A stretch of 35,408 nucleotides of DNA, from positions 1 through 35,408 of the IMG/VR virus record IMGVR_UViG_3300037427_003262. The stretch is one strand, 5' to 3'. The DNA comes from a virus. Shown one piece after another: positions 16,560 to 26,639 of the stretch. Under the pieces are notes generated by a model. The model was not told the DNA's origin. It made no database searches and saw only the letters and a list, made by a program, of their open reading frames with translations. The position numbers and the translations under genes are program-made. The first letter of the stretch is position 1. Every line of letters begins with the position of its first letter.

Positions 16560-19500
16560 ATGAAAAAATATCATAAATATGTAAAGGAGGCCCCGACTAA
16601 TATGGATTTTGATTATCCACGTGGGTCTCCCGTGGATGCATCCATGTTTGACATACTAACAGGTGACTCACCTGAACAAGCACCACTGGAGTTTGGTAGG
16701 TCTCCGAAAGATATAATTGAATTTTCTGTATATACCCAAGAAAACGAAGTCTTACAATCCAAGTTAATTGATAGGGATGATAGTTTTTTAGAACGCAAAT
16801 ACGACTTTATCGACTATAATGGTGAACACCGAATGGGCACGTTACATACGTTTGACAGGAATTACCAAGTTTCTGAATCGGGTGACGTGATTATATCACC
16901 CACACACGAACTTAGTGAACTCGGATATACAGACGGAACACATAAAATTGGTGTCTCTTTTAGAAACGATATTATTGGATCTGCTGAATCAACTGCAAAG
17001 TTGATGGTAGTTGGTATATCACCCTCTCGGATGGAAGTCAAGATTGTCCCATCTGGACTAAAGACATCCAAGAAACCACTGGAGGTGTCTTTAAACTTTG
17101 AATATGATAATTTTTTCAACAAACGATTGTTGGTTGCCAACATATACAACGAAACATTTAAGTTTATTCGTACCGAGGGTTTGCCTGCATATATCAACCG
17201 AGTTATAGAGGACAACGAGATAGAGGGGTATCACGATTCAGTTTTACAGATAGTTGAGTTATTTGGTATGAGTTCACACCAAGATTTTATCAAAGATTGT
17301 AGTGGATTACATGAACAAATTACATCTCTGTATTTCAATATTATGTTGTGGAAGTACAATGATGTATTTTCGGAAAGTGATTTCGCAAGAGAATATGTGA
17401 GGTGTGTGGATAGAATACTTGATACAAGTTCAAGATTTTCCAATAAAGATAGAGATGAATCTTTAATAGAACCACATGACATATACAGAAAGACCTTGTT
17501 GGCACAATATAACTCCAAACGAGTAACCGATATATATAATGCCAAATTTACATCATATTTTTCAAATGTATTGAATTTTTCCGATGGGTCTATAGTACCG
17601 TTCGTTAATGTTGTTCGTGGAACAGAGAATGCCGATGATTCACGGAAGCACCGTCCGTTGGTGGTAAAGTTGATAGATCCACTTCCTACTGACGTGTCAG
17701 TTGGACAAAAATTGCATATGTCGAACGTAGCTTACTCGGACGATATAATACAGACAACCGTTTTATATAAACGATCAAAACCAGAATTGTATAAAATGCG
17801 TGGGCCGAATATGTCGTTTACTTCACCCGGGGGTTCTGCACAATATACACTTGAAAAACTCGAAAGCACAAAGCACGAACAAAATAGAAATGCGTTACTT
17901 GACTCCGAGGATGAATTAACAGACTCGTTGAAGGAACGACTTTCCGACATTGAGCAGGAGTGGAGGGAGGAGTTATACGGAACACCATTACAAATATCCG
18001 ATGAGATTTCGAGATATTTCCAGTCAAACATCGAGGATACATATTTAACTACCGACTATTCTGATTTTTCAAAGTTTGTTAGGTATTCTTCGGCAAGAAA
18101 ACGACTAGATGTTTTTATATATAAACTAGCAAAGATATCGGAGTTTGACCGGCAGATGGAAAGTATTCGTCGTGCATGGAGAACATCCACGGCGGAACAA
18201 TTCGGCAGGATGTCATATGATGACCAAATGCAGAAACTGCGTACTGAGAAGAATAAAATGCTTAGTGGGTTCGATGGGTATGAGAGATTTTTGTATTTTG
18301 AGGATATTGTACAATTAACAGAGACTGCAAAAGACTTACAAGACCAGATTGATAAGATAACTCTGTCAATGGAACGTAGAGGAGAAACTGTATCTGAACT
18401 TGAGCAAATTGCTGACTTGGAACGCAGATTGACATATGTGTATGTTAGTTGGCCAAGGCAGGATTTTGAATGTGATAGTGTGGATGATTGGTCTGAGAAT
18501 GTTTCTGATTATGTATATGGTGAAGCAGTGATGTATGATGATTCGGTTTGGATAGTATCGGAAAACGCAACTCCACAACCAACTGACATACCAGGAACAA
18601 CAAACGCATGGCAGTTTTTTTGTAAATGTGGGGAGTGTGTTGGTAAAAAAATTCCAATGACCACATCATCGTATACATTTTTATCCGCACGAACATATTA
18701 TAGACCAGAACCAATTCCACCTACAATGGAGGAGTTTTCCAAAAGTCAGGCATACTCTTGGTATTCTTTGAAGGCCAAGGAAGCAGACTTTTACGATAAG
18801 CACAATGACAACTCAATGTTGAGCAACACCCCTGAGTTTATAACCAGAGATGATGATAATTCTGATTATTTTGATTTTTTGAACTTCATCGGACATCAAT
18901 TTGATTTGATTCATTTATATGTCGAGGGAATTGGTTCTATAAAACAACCCCTAAACAATCCAGATAAGGGTATTCCAAATGAGATGGTATCTCATATGTT
19001 AAATTATTTTGGAGGTGGGTTTGTTGGGTATGATGATGGTGAGGTAAGTGCATTGATGAACCAAGTAACTACGAAGTCACACATTGAGTTCATTAATAAA
19101 TTCAAAGAGAGAAAGAATATAATCTGGAGACGAATATTAAATAATCTTCCACAGATGTTAAAGGCGGTGGGAACGGAGCAATCTGTCCGAATCATGTTTA
19201 GATGTTATGGTGTACCTGATTATTTGTTCAGAATTAGAGAGTTTGGTGGTGTTGAATATAACACCGACTTGAGTGACGAGGCAGTTTATAGTTTTGACAC
19301 ATTTGACTATTATTTGAATATCTCTGGGGGCAATCAATATGTGGAGTTGGATTGGGGGAATTCATCGTATGATATTAATACACTTGAGTTTAGATTTGGA
19401 TTTGCCGAACATGGCATTGATGTTGAAAGCAACCCACATATAGTAGTTGCGTCATCTCCTGGAAAGTGGGAATTTGGATATGAACCGTCCGAGGAGAACT

Positions 19501-22500
19501 TGGAACAGATATACGGTAGGTTTTACTTTTCCATACATGATGCAAGTGGAACACCCACAAAAACATATTTTAGAGACACACACACTGGAAGTGAGTGGGT
19601 TCATCCATTTAAGGGATCGTTATATGATATATTAATAAGAAGGCAATCAGGTGAGTTGGATACGGAGAGACGTGGGTTGCAACTATATGCTAAACGGGTT
19701 GAGCAATATGAGGTGGTGTATAATTCATATGCAGAAATATCAACAACTGATCATGCGTATAAAATGTTTCACGATAAGTCAACGTCATCTACAATTACAT
19801 TTGGAAACTACACTCATTCAAACTTTGCCGGGAGGATTGACAGATTACGCATATACCAACACGTATTACCAGAGCATAGATTTGAAAACCATATATTATT
19901 TAATCAATCATATGATACGGATGATCCAACAACCATTGATGAGACACTAATCTTCAAAGCAAATTTTGACTACCCATACGACCTAAGAAGTTCGGGTGAG
20001 AACAACTACGGTATCATCGAAAACACCGCATTCAGACAAGACGCACCTCAATCCGCCCGTTGCTACAATTTTGTCAAGGGTGACTATCCGTATGACTTTT
20101 CTGGTGAACCCGTTAGGCATTATTCCAAACTTCCATCGTATGGTTCTCAGGTATTCAATAATAATAAAATTAGATTGGAAACACAAGAACTTATAACACA
20201 ATTGTCGGTGTCGGACAGGTCAACACTAAAGAGTAATGATAGACTAACCGCAGATACGAATACGGTGGGGGTGTATTTCAGTTCAAGTGATTTGATAAAT
20301 CACGAAATAATACGATTTTTCGGAAATTTTAAATTGGGTGATTATATCGGAAATCCAGATGATTTGTACAAAAGTGTTTATGGAGAATTTGATGCGTTGA
20401 GGCATACTTTTTATAAGCATGGTTTCGGCAAGTTGGACTTTTCTACATATCTGAATGTAGTTGAATCGTATGTCGACCCATCGTTATTTGACAATATAAA
20501 GAAACTTGTTCCGGCAAGAACCCGATTAATTTCAGGCCTCGTAGTTGAACCAACATTGTTGGAACGACCTAAATTAAAAAGACGTCCACTGCAAAATGAG
20601 ATTATCAAACTTGATGATATTAATTTCAACCTAAAACCGGATTGTTCCAATCTAGTATCACCGGCAAACCGAAGGCACTATGTAAATCCCACCGACCAGA
20701 GTGAACTAACGGGTTATGATTTTAACGCAGTTCATTCGGCGAGGGTATCCAACTGGTATCCAACGGAGTATAATATGAACTCGGTTAGAGATATACCAAA
20801 TGAACTTATGTACGGAATCAGTGCATATCAAGGCACATCATCTGGGTATAAAATAGAAACACTTTCACCAACATACTCACGATACAATGTAAGTCGTGAT
20901 TCTGGTAGAACATATGGTGCGATAAAGATGAGTGGCACTATAATAGAAGGATCTACATTCAATTGTGTTATGTATGGTCGTTTTGGTTCTGCAATTAAAA
21001 CTAAAAATTATATCAAGAAGTTTGTCGGTTGGATTCATCGTGACACAACTATAAATGGTGAGATTCCAACTATTGTGGGTGGGTATGGTGCAAACGGATT
21101 TGCCAAATTTTCATATGTTTTTAATGGTCATCGTGTGGTCGGTAAGTTACAGGGTGACTTCGTAGGACAGATGCAGGAAGGGACGGTTAGGAAACTACAA
21201 GTTCTTGGAAAATTCGGTGGACAGATATATGACGAATGTTCATCGGAGTATATATCAGGAACTATACTAAGTGATTTAATCGAAGGTTTTAAATTTAATA
21301 AATCTGCCAATATGACCGGACAGGATAACCGAACATCTATACAGGTGGTGGAAACCAAGTTTACAGACGGTGATATTAACGCAGTGGAGTTACCCAAGAC
21401 CATACGGAAGAAAGTTCCGATTGAAATTGAGTATGATGTAACATATAAATTGCAAAATGTCGATTCTGGTGTATCAAGGGTTTCCGGAAATTATGATGGA
21501 ACACTTTCACTGGATATCTCTGCGGTTTTTATACCACCTGATGTAGTAACATATCATGTTGAGTGGGAACGTGGCAGGGTTATCGTGGATGAAAACGGCA
21601 TGAACGTGTTTGATAGTGTGGAAACTTTACTTAACATACAACGTTCGTCACATGACTATGTGCATAATATTAAACGTAAAGAGTATGATGTAAATCAACT
21701 AGTTTCATCCGATGATCTTATATTGAAACCCAAATATGTTTCGGATGTAAATGTTGACAGAAAGTCGGAGCAGGAAAACATATTGAATAGTTTGAAGAAT
21801 CGTGCGTGTGATTCTTCCAAACTTTCCAAATATATCGAAACACTCAAAACGTTGGAGAACATATCCGTCAGATATGAATTGACCGGAGACGCATTCATGA
21901 ATGGGTATGACGGACACACATTCTACGTGTCGGTCAAACCTCCTGTACACCTCAAGGTCGGGGACCGTGTATATATGCAGGGGGTTGTTATGCAATATGA
22001 CAATTGTGAATATACTGCCGATTATATAGACTTTAATGATGCTTATTATACAATAACAAAGGTATCACACAATGATTCTACTGGTAATGTTGATATCGAA
22101 TTCCCACACGAAAAGACGAACTTTTCCACTGAGTGTGGTGGGACATATGCATACGGTGGGAGTATTGGAATGGCACCCGAACTGTCAAATATAACAGACG
22201 AGGTCTATGATATTGGTGTATATGAAATGTTTTATGATTATGATATACCTTTTAATTTTATTCAAAAACTTCGCACACCTGTGGTGGATACAAACGAAGA
22301 TGGTGTATATGATACTCTCCGTGATGATATACCATTGTCAATTTCATGTGAAAATGGAGAGTTTAGTGCAAGGTGGGTAGACAATACACAGACAGATTCT
22401 TCTGGAAGTAAATTAACCGGAGAGATTAAACTTGGATTTTCCGATGATCCTGATGTTCGGGGAGTGAAGAAGCAAACTGCATCGGAATGGTATTTTGGAA

Positions 22501-24341
22501 ACGATATTAACACGGAAGACGGGTTACCCGACCAAACTTGCAATGACATTTATAGATTGAAGATTAGTGTGAATGTAAGTAGACCTGAACGGGTGGTTAC
22601 AAAACCAATGATAATTGATGAGAATATTAGTATTGGTGATGTGGTGGAGGTGGTATTCCGTAAGGGTTCATATTTATGGCATCCGTCCACAAAGGGACTT
22701 GAGGTGTCAACTGGGATTGTTACCAACTTGGAGTCAGACAAAGATGCCAACATGACGATATCGGTAAAGAATTCAACAGGGGTCGTGGATTCATTTCCAT
22801 TAAATGAAACTCATGTATATAGTGTGCGAATAGTTACCTCAAGTGATACAACATCCACAAAGGAGATACCATTTTCGGATAAATATTCAGAGACACTGCG
22901 TGGTACATCTCCTGATGAGCAACGATATTATCCAGACAAGGATTCGGTCACACTTCCCATTAAGATTAAAAGTTCGTCATTTGTGGTTGTTGAGAAACCA
23001 TATGAGTTTTATAATATAGTTGATATAGGAAACCCAAACTTTAAGATATGGGATGGAAGGTTTCCACAACACAAGGGATTGCATAGGAATGTTTTTTCAA
23101 AGACCAACAAACGCAGAGGAAACTTATATTGTAGACGATCAGTTAGTTCCGTCAATACTACAGTAAGTGGTGATACTGGTTCACCAGATTATACACCACC
23201 GATTGTGCGTACACGAAAAACTGCAATACAAGATTCAGTTGGGGATTCTTTTTGGTATCTTGATGATACACCAGTTACACAACCTGTGGGGTGTGGTATT
23301 GAAGGCCATTCATCGCAACAAATACCCACATCACCCTGCGACATACCTCCAACAGAAACTGAAACGCAGACCGATGTGGATGTGTCTGCAACCGACCCAC
23401 TTGAATTAGAATCATTGATGTTACACTACACATTTGAATCAGACCCAACTACTAATATCGTAGAGGATTCTTCCGGTAATGGCAGAACTGGGACATTGCA
23501 CAACTCCATAATTCGTGATGGTGGAGTTTCCCGAAGATATAGGAAAATTTTGGAACTCGACAACGATGTGCATACTGATCCAGATAACACACAGAGTTAT
23601 CTCGGTGTGAACAACATACCATTTAGCACATCGGCACTAACCATTGGGTTTTGGATTAGACCGGTTGGGGTTAGTGCTGATGATGTGGGTATAATACTAA
23701 ACAACTCGGCCGAACCCAATTCACGTCATGGTATAATAATGAACCCCAACGGGAATCAATATGCACTTGGATATTCGTGGAATGATAATGAAAATTCTCA
23801 TAATGTTGATTTGGGTGCTAATTTAGTACATGATTCGTGGAGTTATGTGGTAATATTATTATATCCAGGTGGATTTGTACGAACGTTTATCAATAACTGG
23901 TTTATATCAAATTATGATCTTGGTGTGAGGCATGAGAATGTTTCGTTTGATAACCTAGAGGTGGGTAGATTTTCTGGAATGATAGATGATATTAGGATAT
24001 ATAACGAGATACTCGATTATGGTAATGTTCCACTTGCAAAGGAAGCAACGGGTACGGTTGCGAGACTATACAACTCCACCCGACAACCACCACAGAACAC
24101 CACACATGATCCGGAGTATTGTGATTTACACCAATACGATTTCAGATATTATCAACATCCAGATTTCATAATTGCAAATAAAATGTATGATTTGCACCCC
24201 GGAAGTGACCCCGTATCTGATCCGGAAGTAGAGTCAAAGAGAAAATTTGATATACGGGGTGGTGCAAATGATGGACAAAAACGCAACGCAACTACTGAAT
24301 TTATGGGGAGATTGTGTGGAAGTCTCAAAGAGATCAGTTGA
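16560..24341 (+). CDS. Giant tail/baseplate protein with two LamG-like domains (gp7-like position)
   Basis: 2593 residues from the ATG at 16560 (a TTG at 16554 is the other option). The N-terminal 600 residues are mixed, with coiled-coil stretches. Residues about 725-900 contain DYFDFLNFIGHQFDLIHLYVEG, NLPQMLKAVGTEQSVRIMFRCYGVP and RIREFGG, which I recognise as a pattern of large wedge/gp7-like and tail proteins of T4-type marine phages. Residues about 918-1105 look like a LamG/concanavalin-like jelly roll (FAGRIDRLRIYQHVLP closes it). About 1315-1350 carries DNIKKLVPARTRLISGLVVEP, typical of the same group. A second LamG-like domain spans about 2286-2486 (MLHYTFES, SSGNGRTGTL, IDDIRIYNE). 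LamG folds bind glycans, so it probably both builds the baseplate and contacts the host. Its position after gp6 fits gp7. Confidence 0.6.
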   Translation: MKKYHKYVKEAPTNMDFDYPRGSPVDASMFDILTGDSPEQAPLEFGRSPKDIIEFSVYTQENEVLQSKLIDRDDSFLERKYDFIDYNGEHRMGTLHTFDRNYQVSESGDVIISPTHELSELGYTDGTHKIGVSFRNDIIGSAESTAKLMVVGISPSRMEVKIVPSGLKTSKKPLEVSLNFEYDNFFNKRLLVANIYNETFKFIRTEGLPAYINRVIEDNEIEGYHDSVLQIVELFGMSSHQDFIKDCSGLHEQITSLYFNIMLWKYNDVFSESDFAREYVRCVDRILDTSSRFSNKDRDESLIEPHDIYRKTLLAQYNSKRVTDIYNAKFTSYFSNVLNFSDGSIVPFVNVVRGTENADDSRKHRPLVVKLIDPLPTDVSVGQKLHMSNVAYSDDIIQTTVLYKRSKPELYKMRGPNMSFTSPGGSAQYTLEKLESTKHEQNRNALLDSEDELTDSLKERLSDIEQEWREELYGTPLQISDEISRYFQSNIEDTYLTTDYSDFSKFVRYSSARKRLDVFIYKLAKISEFDRQMESIRRAWRTSTAEQFGRMSYDDQMQKLRTEKNKMLSGFDGYERFLYFEDIVQLTETAKDLQDQIDKITLSMERRGETVSELEQIADLERRLTYVYVSWPRQDFECDSVDDWSENVSDYVYGEAVMYDDSVWIVSENATPQPTDIPGTTNAWQFFCKCGECVGKKIPMTTSSYTFLSARTYYRPEPIPPTMEEFSKSQAYSWYSLKAKEADFYDKHNDNSMLSNTPEFITRDDDNSDYFDFLNFIGHQFDLIHLYVEGIGSIKQPLNNPDKGIPNEMVSHMLNYFGGGFVGYDDGEVSALMNQVTTKSHIEFINKFKERKNIIWRRILNNLPQMLKAVGTEQSVRIMFRCYGVPDYLFRIREFGGVEYNTDLSDEAVYSFDTFDYYLNISGGNQYVELDWGNSSYDINTLEFRFGFAEHGIDVESNPHIVVASSPGKWEFGYEPSEENLEQIYGRFYFSIHDASGTPTKTYFRDTHTGSEWVHPFKGSLYDILIRRQSGELDTERRGLQLYAKRVEQYEVVYNSYAEISTTDHAYKMFHDKSTSSTITFGNYTHSNFAGRIDRLRIYQHVLPEHRFENHILFNQSYDTDDPTTIDETLIFKANFDYPYDLRSSGENNYGIIENTAFRQDAPQSARCYNFVKGDYPYDFSGEPVRHYSKLPSYGSQVFNNNKIRLETQELITQLSVSDRSTLKSNDRLTADTNTVGVYFSSSDLINHEIIRFFGNFKLGDYIGNPDDLYKSVYGEFDALRHTFYKHGFGKLDFSTYLNVVESYVDPSLFDNIKKLVPARTRLISGLVVEPTLLERPKLKRRPLQNEIIKLDDINFNLKPDCSNLVSPANRRHYVNPTDQSELTGYDFNAVHSARVSNWYPTEYNMNSVRDIPNELMYGISAYQGTSSGYKIETLSPTYSRYNVSRDSGRTYGAIKMSGTIIEGSTFNCVMYGRFGSAIKTKNYIKKFVGWIHRDTTINGEIPTIVGGYGANGFAKFSYVFNGHRVVGKLQGDFVGQMQEGTVRKLQVLGKFGGQIYDECSSEYISGTILSDLIEGFKFNKSANMTGQDNRTSIQVVETKFTDGDINAVELPKTIRKKVPIEIEYDVTYKLQNVDSGVSRVSGNYDGTLSLDISAVFIPPDVVTYHVEWERGRVIVDENGMNVFDSVETLLNIQRSSHDYVHNIKRKEYDVNQLVSSDDLILKPKYVSDVNVDRKSEQENILNSLKNRACDSSKLSKYIETLKTLENISVRYELTGDAFMNGYDGHTFYVSVKPPVHLKVGDRVYMQGVVMQYDNCEYTADYIDFNDAYYTITKVSHNDSTGNVDIEFPHEKTNFSTECGGTYAYGGSIGMAPELSNITDEVYDIGVYEMFYDYDIPFNFIQKLRTPVVDTNEDGVYDTLRDDIPLSISCENGEFSARWVDNTQTDSSGSKLTGEIKLGFSDDPDVRGVKKQTASEWYFGNDINTEDGLPDQTCNDIYRLKISVNVSRPERVVTKPMIIDENISIGDVVEVVFRKGSYLWHPSTKGLEVSTGIVTNLESDKDANMTISVKNSTGVVDSFPLNETHVYSVRIVTSSDTTSTKEIPFSDKYSETLRGTSPDEQRYYPDKDSVTLPIKIKSSSFVVVEKPYEFYNIVDIGNPNFKIWDGRFPQHKGLHRNVFSKTNKRRGNLYCRRSVSSVNTTVSGDTGSPDYTPPIVRTRKTAIQDSVGDSFWYLDDTPVTQPVGCGIEGHSSQQIPTSPCDIPPTETETQTDVDVSATDPLELESLMLHYTFESDPTTNIVEDSSGNGRTGTLHNSIIRDGGVSRRYRKILELDNDVHTDPDNTQSYLGVNNIPFSTSALTIGFWIRPVGVSADDVGIILNNSAEPNSRHGIIMNPNGNQYALGYSWNDNENSHNVDLGANLVHDSWSYVVILLYPGGFVRTFINNWFISNYDLGVRHENVSFDNLEVGRFSGMIDDIRIYNEILDYGNVPLAKEATGTVARLYNSTRQPPQNTTHDPEYCDLHQYDFRYYQHPDFIIANKMYDLHPGSDPVSDPEVESKRKFDIRGGANDGQKRNATTEFMGRLCGSLKEIS

Positions 24342-24361
24342 TTTCAGTTAAAAATGCAGTA

Positions 24362-24375
24362 TATAAATATTTATA
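24362..24375 (+). promoter_or_regulatory. Palindromic promoter box TATAAATATTTATA
   Basis: A perfect 14-bp palindrome in the 75-nt gap after the giant gene, 41 nt before the ATG at 24417. It holds both the T4 late box TATAAATA (24362-24369) and the local form TATTTATA (24368-24375). A promoter for the following virion genes is inferred. Confidence 0.5.
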
Positions 24376-24416
24376 TTGTAAAAAGCAACTAAGCTAAATA
24401 TATATATTAAAGTGTT

Positions 24417-25079
24417 ATGGGATATCTCAACAACGAAACAATTACAGTAGAGGCCGTTCTAACAAAACGAGGACGGGAACTTCTTGCATCGGACAGTGGT
24501 CTGACTATAACGAGCTTCGCACTTGCGGACGATGAAATAGATTATACATTATATGATCCAAATCATCCAGACGGTTCACAATATTTTGACATGGCACTCA
24601 GAAATACTCCGGTGTTTGAACCATTGACTGACGAAACTCAGTCGTTGAAATATAAGTTAGTAACACTACCATCCGGTACAAAGCACATCCCGGTTATTAA
24701 ACTTGGTCAACAAAGTATAACATTAGACAAAGACTATAATGGTGTTGTTACACTAAATCCAACTACAAATCCTGTATACAATACACGAATGGGATATACT
24801 GCGGTTTTGTCAAATCGTGAAGTTGGAACTATAACTGGATCTGGTGTAGATGCTTCGGTTGGAGAGAATACTTCAATATTTCTTGGAGATACCGCAAGCA
24901 CCTTCGCACAAACCGCAGTTGGTTTGTCATTTGAATTTAGAGTGAATCCATCAATAACACGAAATGTTGGTGCAAACTTAACCATCATTGGAAACGAGAG
25001 TGGTGGTTCAATAACCATCCCGGTTAATGTACTCGCAGAACCACTTGAGGGGATTTCCGAGAGCGGAAATATAGGATAA
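24417..25079 (+). CDS. Virion structural protein, conserved marine-phage type
   Basis: 220 residues. The N-terminus, with MGYLNNETITVEAVLTKRG and ITSFALADDEIDYTLYDPNH (about 30-50), then TQSLKYKLVTLPSGT, is a block I recall from conserved structural proteins of marine myoviruses. The C-terminal half (about 110-210) reads like an Ig-like beta sandwich (TSIFLGDTASTFAQTAVG, SGGSITIPVNV). A tail, neck or baseplate-fibre role is likely. The exact T4 counterpart is not clear. It follows a palindromic promoter box and overlaps the next gene by 1 nt (TAATG). Confidence 0.6.
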   Translation: MGYLNNETITVEAVLTKRGRELLASDSGLTITSFALADDEIDYTLYDPNHPDGSQYFDMALRNTPVFEPLTDETQSLKYKLVTLPSGTKHIPVIKLGQQSITLDKDYNGVVTLNPTTNPVYNTRMGYTAVLSNREVGTITGSGVDASVGENTSIFLGDTASTFAQTAVGLSFEFRVNPSITRNVGANLTIIGNESGGSITIPVNVLAEPLEGISESGNIG

Positions 25080-26587
25080 TGATATTTAGGGAACTTGATA
25101 GTACGGATAAAGTCTCCGGTAGAGTAACATCAATACACGATGGGATGTTTTCTGGTGAACACCCAAGTGAACTTGACAGTTTCTACTATGACGAGGATGC
25201 CCATGCAAATACACCACTCTCACAGACACACGACACAATGGTTGATGCAATCAATCATATGACAGATAACTGGACACTTCCACAGAAAGAGGATTATTAT
25301 GCAGATATATACCACGAAGAGGTTTATATCGGGGGTCTATCCAACCAAGCAGCCGAACAACAATTTTCAGTAACATATGGACATATTGATGGATATGGTA
25401 GTCCGTTGTCACAAGCATTTGACTCAAAGAGTCCTAAAATAACAAAGGCAATTTATAGTCAATATAAAAATATTCTTTTAAATCCAGATGACAAAAAGTT
25501 CACATTTACTCAATCTATTGTAAGGAATGACGGAACGCAAGGATTCGTAGGATATAACTCGGATTCTATTTATGCTATCAATTTTTCAACTGCCCGTATG
25601 AAGGAACGTCTTGATGAGGGAAATTTTGTTGTAACTCTTGGTGTGACGGTAGATGGAAATCCGTCATCTGAGATCAACTACAGGGTATCATTTCAAGATA
25701 ACAGTGTATTTGGAACGGGTGTTAATTATATAGCATCATCTCCACAATTTGGTAGAGTGTTTGACTTGGTCAAGGTTGCACACTCGGATAGATATAATTC
25801 GGATTCCGAGGATGTGGCAAGGATGGTAAGCACTCCGGAAGATTTTGTTGATAACTCAGGAAGTGACATTAGATATTGTCCCAAATCAAATCTCAGTTTT
25901 GGTCTTGTGTATCCTGACTTAGGAGTTATTATTCTAAACCCCGTTGCGGTTGCCGAACAACTACAAAAAGGTCTACACCAGGCAGTGTTAAATGATACCG
26001 CAGAGGGTGACGGAAGTTCTTGGCCAATCGGATATTCTGAAGAAGAGAATGAAGGGGCAAAGTTTGCTTGGTTTGGTGAGGTAAATCCAAATTCTCACAG
26101 ACTTGGTGATGTATCTTCATTCAATGCACAAAGGGATAGACACTCAGAGATAGTTACAGATTCAAATACATGGAAGAGTTTGGAAGATTTATATCCAGCA
26201 GGAGGAGACCGAAATTATCAAAACTTTACTAAATTGGTAACTGCACTCCAAGTCGGAAAACGATTTGAGTGCAGAAATACGGAACTTATACCATCCAAGC
26301 ATTATTTTATTAGAATTAAAAATACTGATTTTAACTATAGTAATAATCCGTCATTTGTTTATCAAGGATATGAGGCAGATGTAGAGGCTCGCAAGGCCAA
26401 CGCATCCAAGGATGATTATATGGGTAGAGTTCGTTTTAACGATTTCATAAACGACCCCCGAGTATACATAACTACGATTGGGTTATACAACGAAGATAAT
26501 GAATTGGTTGCGGTTGCAAAGTTGAGTAAACCGATATTAAAAACTTTTGATTCCGAGGCATTGGTTAAAGTTAAATTGGACTTTTAG
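25079..26587 (+). CDS. Virion structural protein sharing terminal modules with the 1260-residue protein
   Basis: 502 residues. It starts on TAATG from the gene before. The N-terminus has LDSTDKVSGRV and the C-terminus ends with YITTIGLYNEDNELVAVAKLSKP (about 463-485). Both termini resemble those of the protein at 26640-30422 (LRSSDKIVRPF and VTTIGLYSGLDLIGVAKLAKP). The middle is mixed alpha/beta with no membrane segment (SPQFGRVFDLVKVAHSDRY at about 220-238). I infer a baseplate or fibre component in which the shared ends are docking modules. No T4 equivalent is identified. Confidence 0.6.
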   Translation: MIFRELDSTDKVSGRVTSIHDGMFSGEHPSELDSFYYDEDAHANTPLSQTHDTMVDAINHMTDNWTLPQKEDYYADIYHEEVYIGGLSNQAAEQQFSVTYGHIDGYGSPLSQAFDSKSPKITKAIYSQYKNILLNPDDKKFTFTQSIVRNDGTQGFVGYNSDSIYAINFSTARMKERLDEGNFVVTLGVTVDGNPSSEINYRVSFQDNSVFGTGVNYIASSPQFGRVFDLVKVAHSDRYNSDSEDVARMVSTPEDFVDNSGSDIRYCPKSNLSFGLVYPDLGVIILNPVAVAEQLQKGLHQAVLNDTAEGDGSSWPIGYSEEENEGAKFAWFGEVNPNSHRLGDVSSFNAQRDRHSEIVTDSNTWKSLEDLYPAGGDRNYQNFTKLVTALQVGKRFECRNTELIPSKHYFIRIKNTDFNYSNNPSFVYQGYEADVEARKANASKDDYMGRVRFNDFINDPRVYITTIGLYNEDNELVAVAKLSKPILKTFDSEALVKVKLDF

Positions 26588-26626
26588 TAGGTTAGTCCCG
26601 AAAGTCGTTTAGATTTTCGAAAAAAA

Positions 26627-26636
26627 TATATTTATA
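26627..26636 (+). promoter_or_regulatory. Candidate late promoter box TATATTTATA (adhesin gene)
   Basis: In the 52-nt gap after the 502-residue gene. It ends 3 nt before the ATG at 26640, so a transcript starting from it would be nearly leaderless. No Shine-Dalgarno sequence is visible. Confidence 0.45.
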
Positions 26637-26639
26637 TTT

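Noticed and set aside
26599-26621. Hairpin terminator before the adhesin gene (CGAAA/TTTCG)
   Set aside because: The stem is only 5 bp with a long loop and is followed by A, not T, on the coding strand.
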